Assembly (NCBI GenBank): GCA_002340255.1
Contig: DDLS01000034.1
Coordinates: 1 to 64,000, forward strand
Reading direction: 5' to 3'
DNA from: Cyanobacteria bacterium UBA2566
GTDB taxonomy: Bacteria > Cyanobacteriota > Cyanobacteriia > Cyanobacteriales > Desertifilaceae
DNA: 64,000 nucleotides
Of the stretch, positions 63,872 to 64,000 are shown piece by piece (the stretch's first letter is position 1; each line of letters opens with the position of its first letter). The position numbers and the translations under genes are program-made. The notes under the pieces were generated by a model. That model was not told the DNA's origin and ran no database searches. It worked only from the letters and a program-made list of their open reading frames with translations.

Positions 63872-64000
63872 ATGAGTGTTGTCGATCGCCTATTTCGTGC
63901 CGTTCGTGCCCAGGTGAATGACTGGATCGTTCAACGGCAAGACCCGGAAAAGCTCCTAGAGACTGCTATCTTAGAATTGCAAGATGATATGGTGCGTCTG
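63872..64000 (+). CDS. PspA/IM30 family protein, 5' part only
   Basis: The first 43 codons read MSVVDRLFRAVRAQVNDWIV then QRQDPEKLLETAILELQDDM and continue past the window end. The amphipathic N-terminal helix and the RAxxND...DPEKxLEqA pattern are those of PspA/Vipp1 ESCRT-III-like membrane remodelers. The divergence from canonical Vipp1 (MGLFDR) suggests a paralogue. It starts 14 bp after the SPOR-like gene. Confidence 0.85.
   Translation, partial: MSVVDRLFRAVRAQVNDWIVQRQDPEKLLETAILELQDDMVRL

Overview
The window looks like chromosomal DNA of a phycobilisome-bearing cyanobacterium, probably a filamentous Oscillatoriales-type strain. The evidence is the very frequent HIP1 octamer (GCGATCGC) inside and between genes, plus cyanobacterial marker genes: psb27 (photosystem II assembly), nblS/hik33 (light and stress histidine kinase), cruP (lycopene cyclase paralogue), a CpcS/CpeS-type phycobiliprotein lyase, a ubiA-type prenyltransferase for plastoquinone, and a PspA/IM30 protein. 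The genus is inference only.

Layout. 1-685: 5' part of a Uma2-type nuclease gene leaving the window. 960-8450: eight tightly packed co-directional genes (SAM methyltransferase, quinone-reductase-like MDR, double-length beta-hydroxyacid dehydrogenase, two-lysine enolase-superfamily enzyme, half-size EamA transporter, sulfotransferase-like protein, two tandem-duplicated 2OG-Fe(II) oxygenases). I recognise the families but not the pathway; this is the best candidate here for an undescribed small-molecule system. 8504-10767: an SPL-type radical SAM gene overlapping a methyltransferase-like gene broken by a frameshift. 10.8-21.9 kb: cruP, a lipoprotein, purD-nblS and two small genes, a STAS protein, DedA, murA and an adenosine-deaminase-like enzyme. 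22.0-26.5 kb: psb27 and pstSCAB behind a three-repeat Pho box. 27.0-36.6 kb: a PAS/GAF/GGDEF/EAL protein, a GntR regulator, peptide deformylase, an FHA-PrsW fusion, a nitrilase-family amidase and a CPA2 antiporter. 36.8-41.3 kb: two AMIN-amidase paralogues followed by murI (peptidoglycan remodelling).

41.3-47.4 kb is the accessory region. It holds a 1108-residue STAND/NB-ARC protein with TPRs (including a perfectly duplicated 120-bp unit), a VapBC-type toxin-antitoxin pair, an Rpn/DUF2887 nuclease, an orphan MNT nucleotidyltransferase, two copies of a 70-bp double-palindrome repeat, and decayed pieces of an Rpn gene and a Uma2 gene. 47.5-64 kb returns to mostly housekeeping genes: an HD-like protein, an EamA transporter with a coiled-coil head, a PiT phosphate transporter, ruvC, an NlpC/P60 peptidase, a GDYXXLXY/lipoprotein/DUF2157 group, a DivIVA-like coiled coil with coaD, a bilin lyase, hemE, an SDR, ubiA, a Cys-rich mini-protein, and a SPOR-like membrane protein next to a pspA paralogue cut by the window end.

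Functional links: phosphate supply (pst plus PiT), cell-wall turnover (murA, two amidases, murI, NlpC/P60), tetrapyrrole and bilisome assembly (hemE, lyase, nblS), and two genes preceded by minicistrons whose stop codon overlaps the next ribosome binding site. No tRNA, rRNA, CRISPR array or complete insertion sequence was seen.
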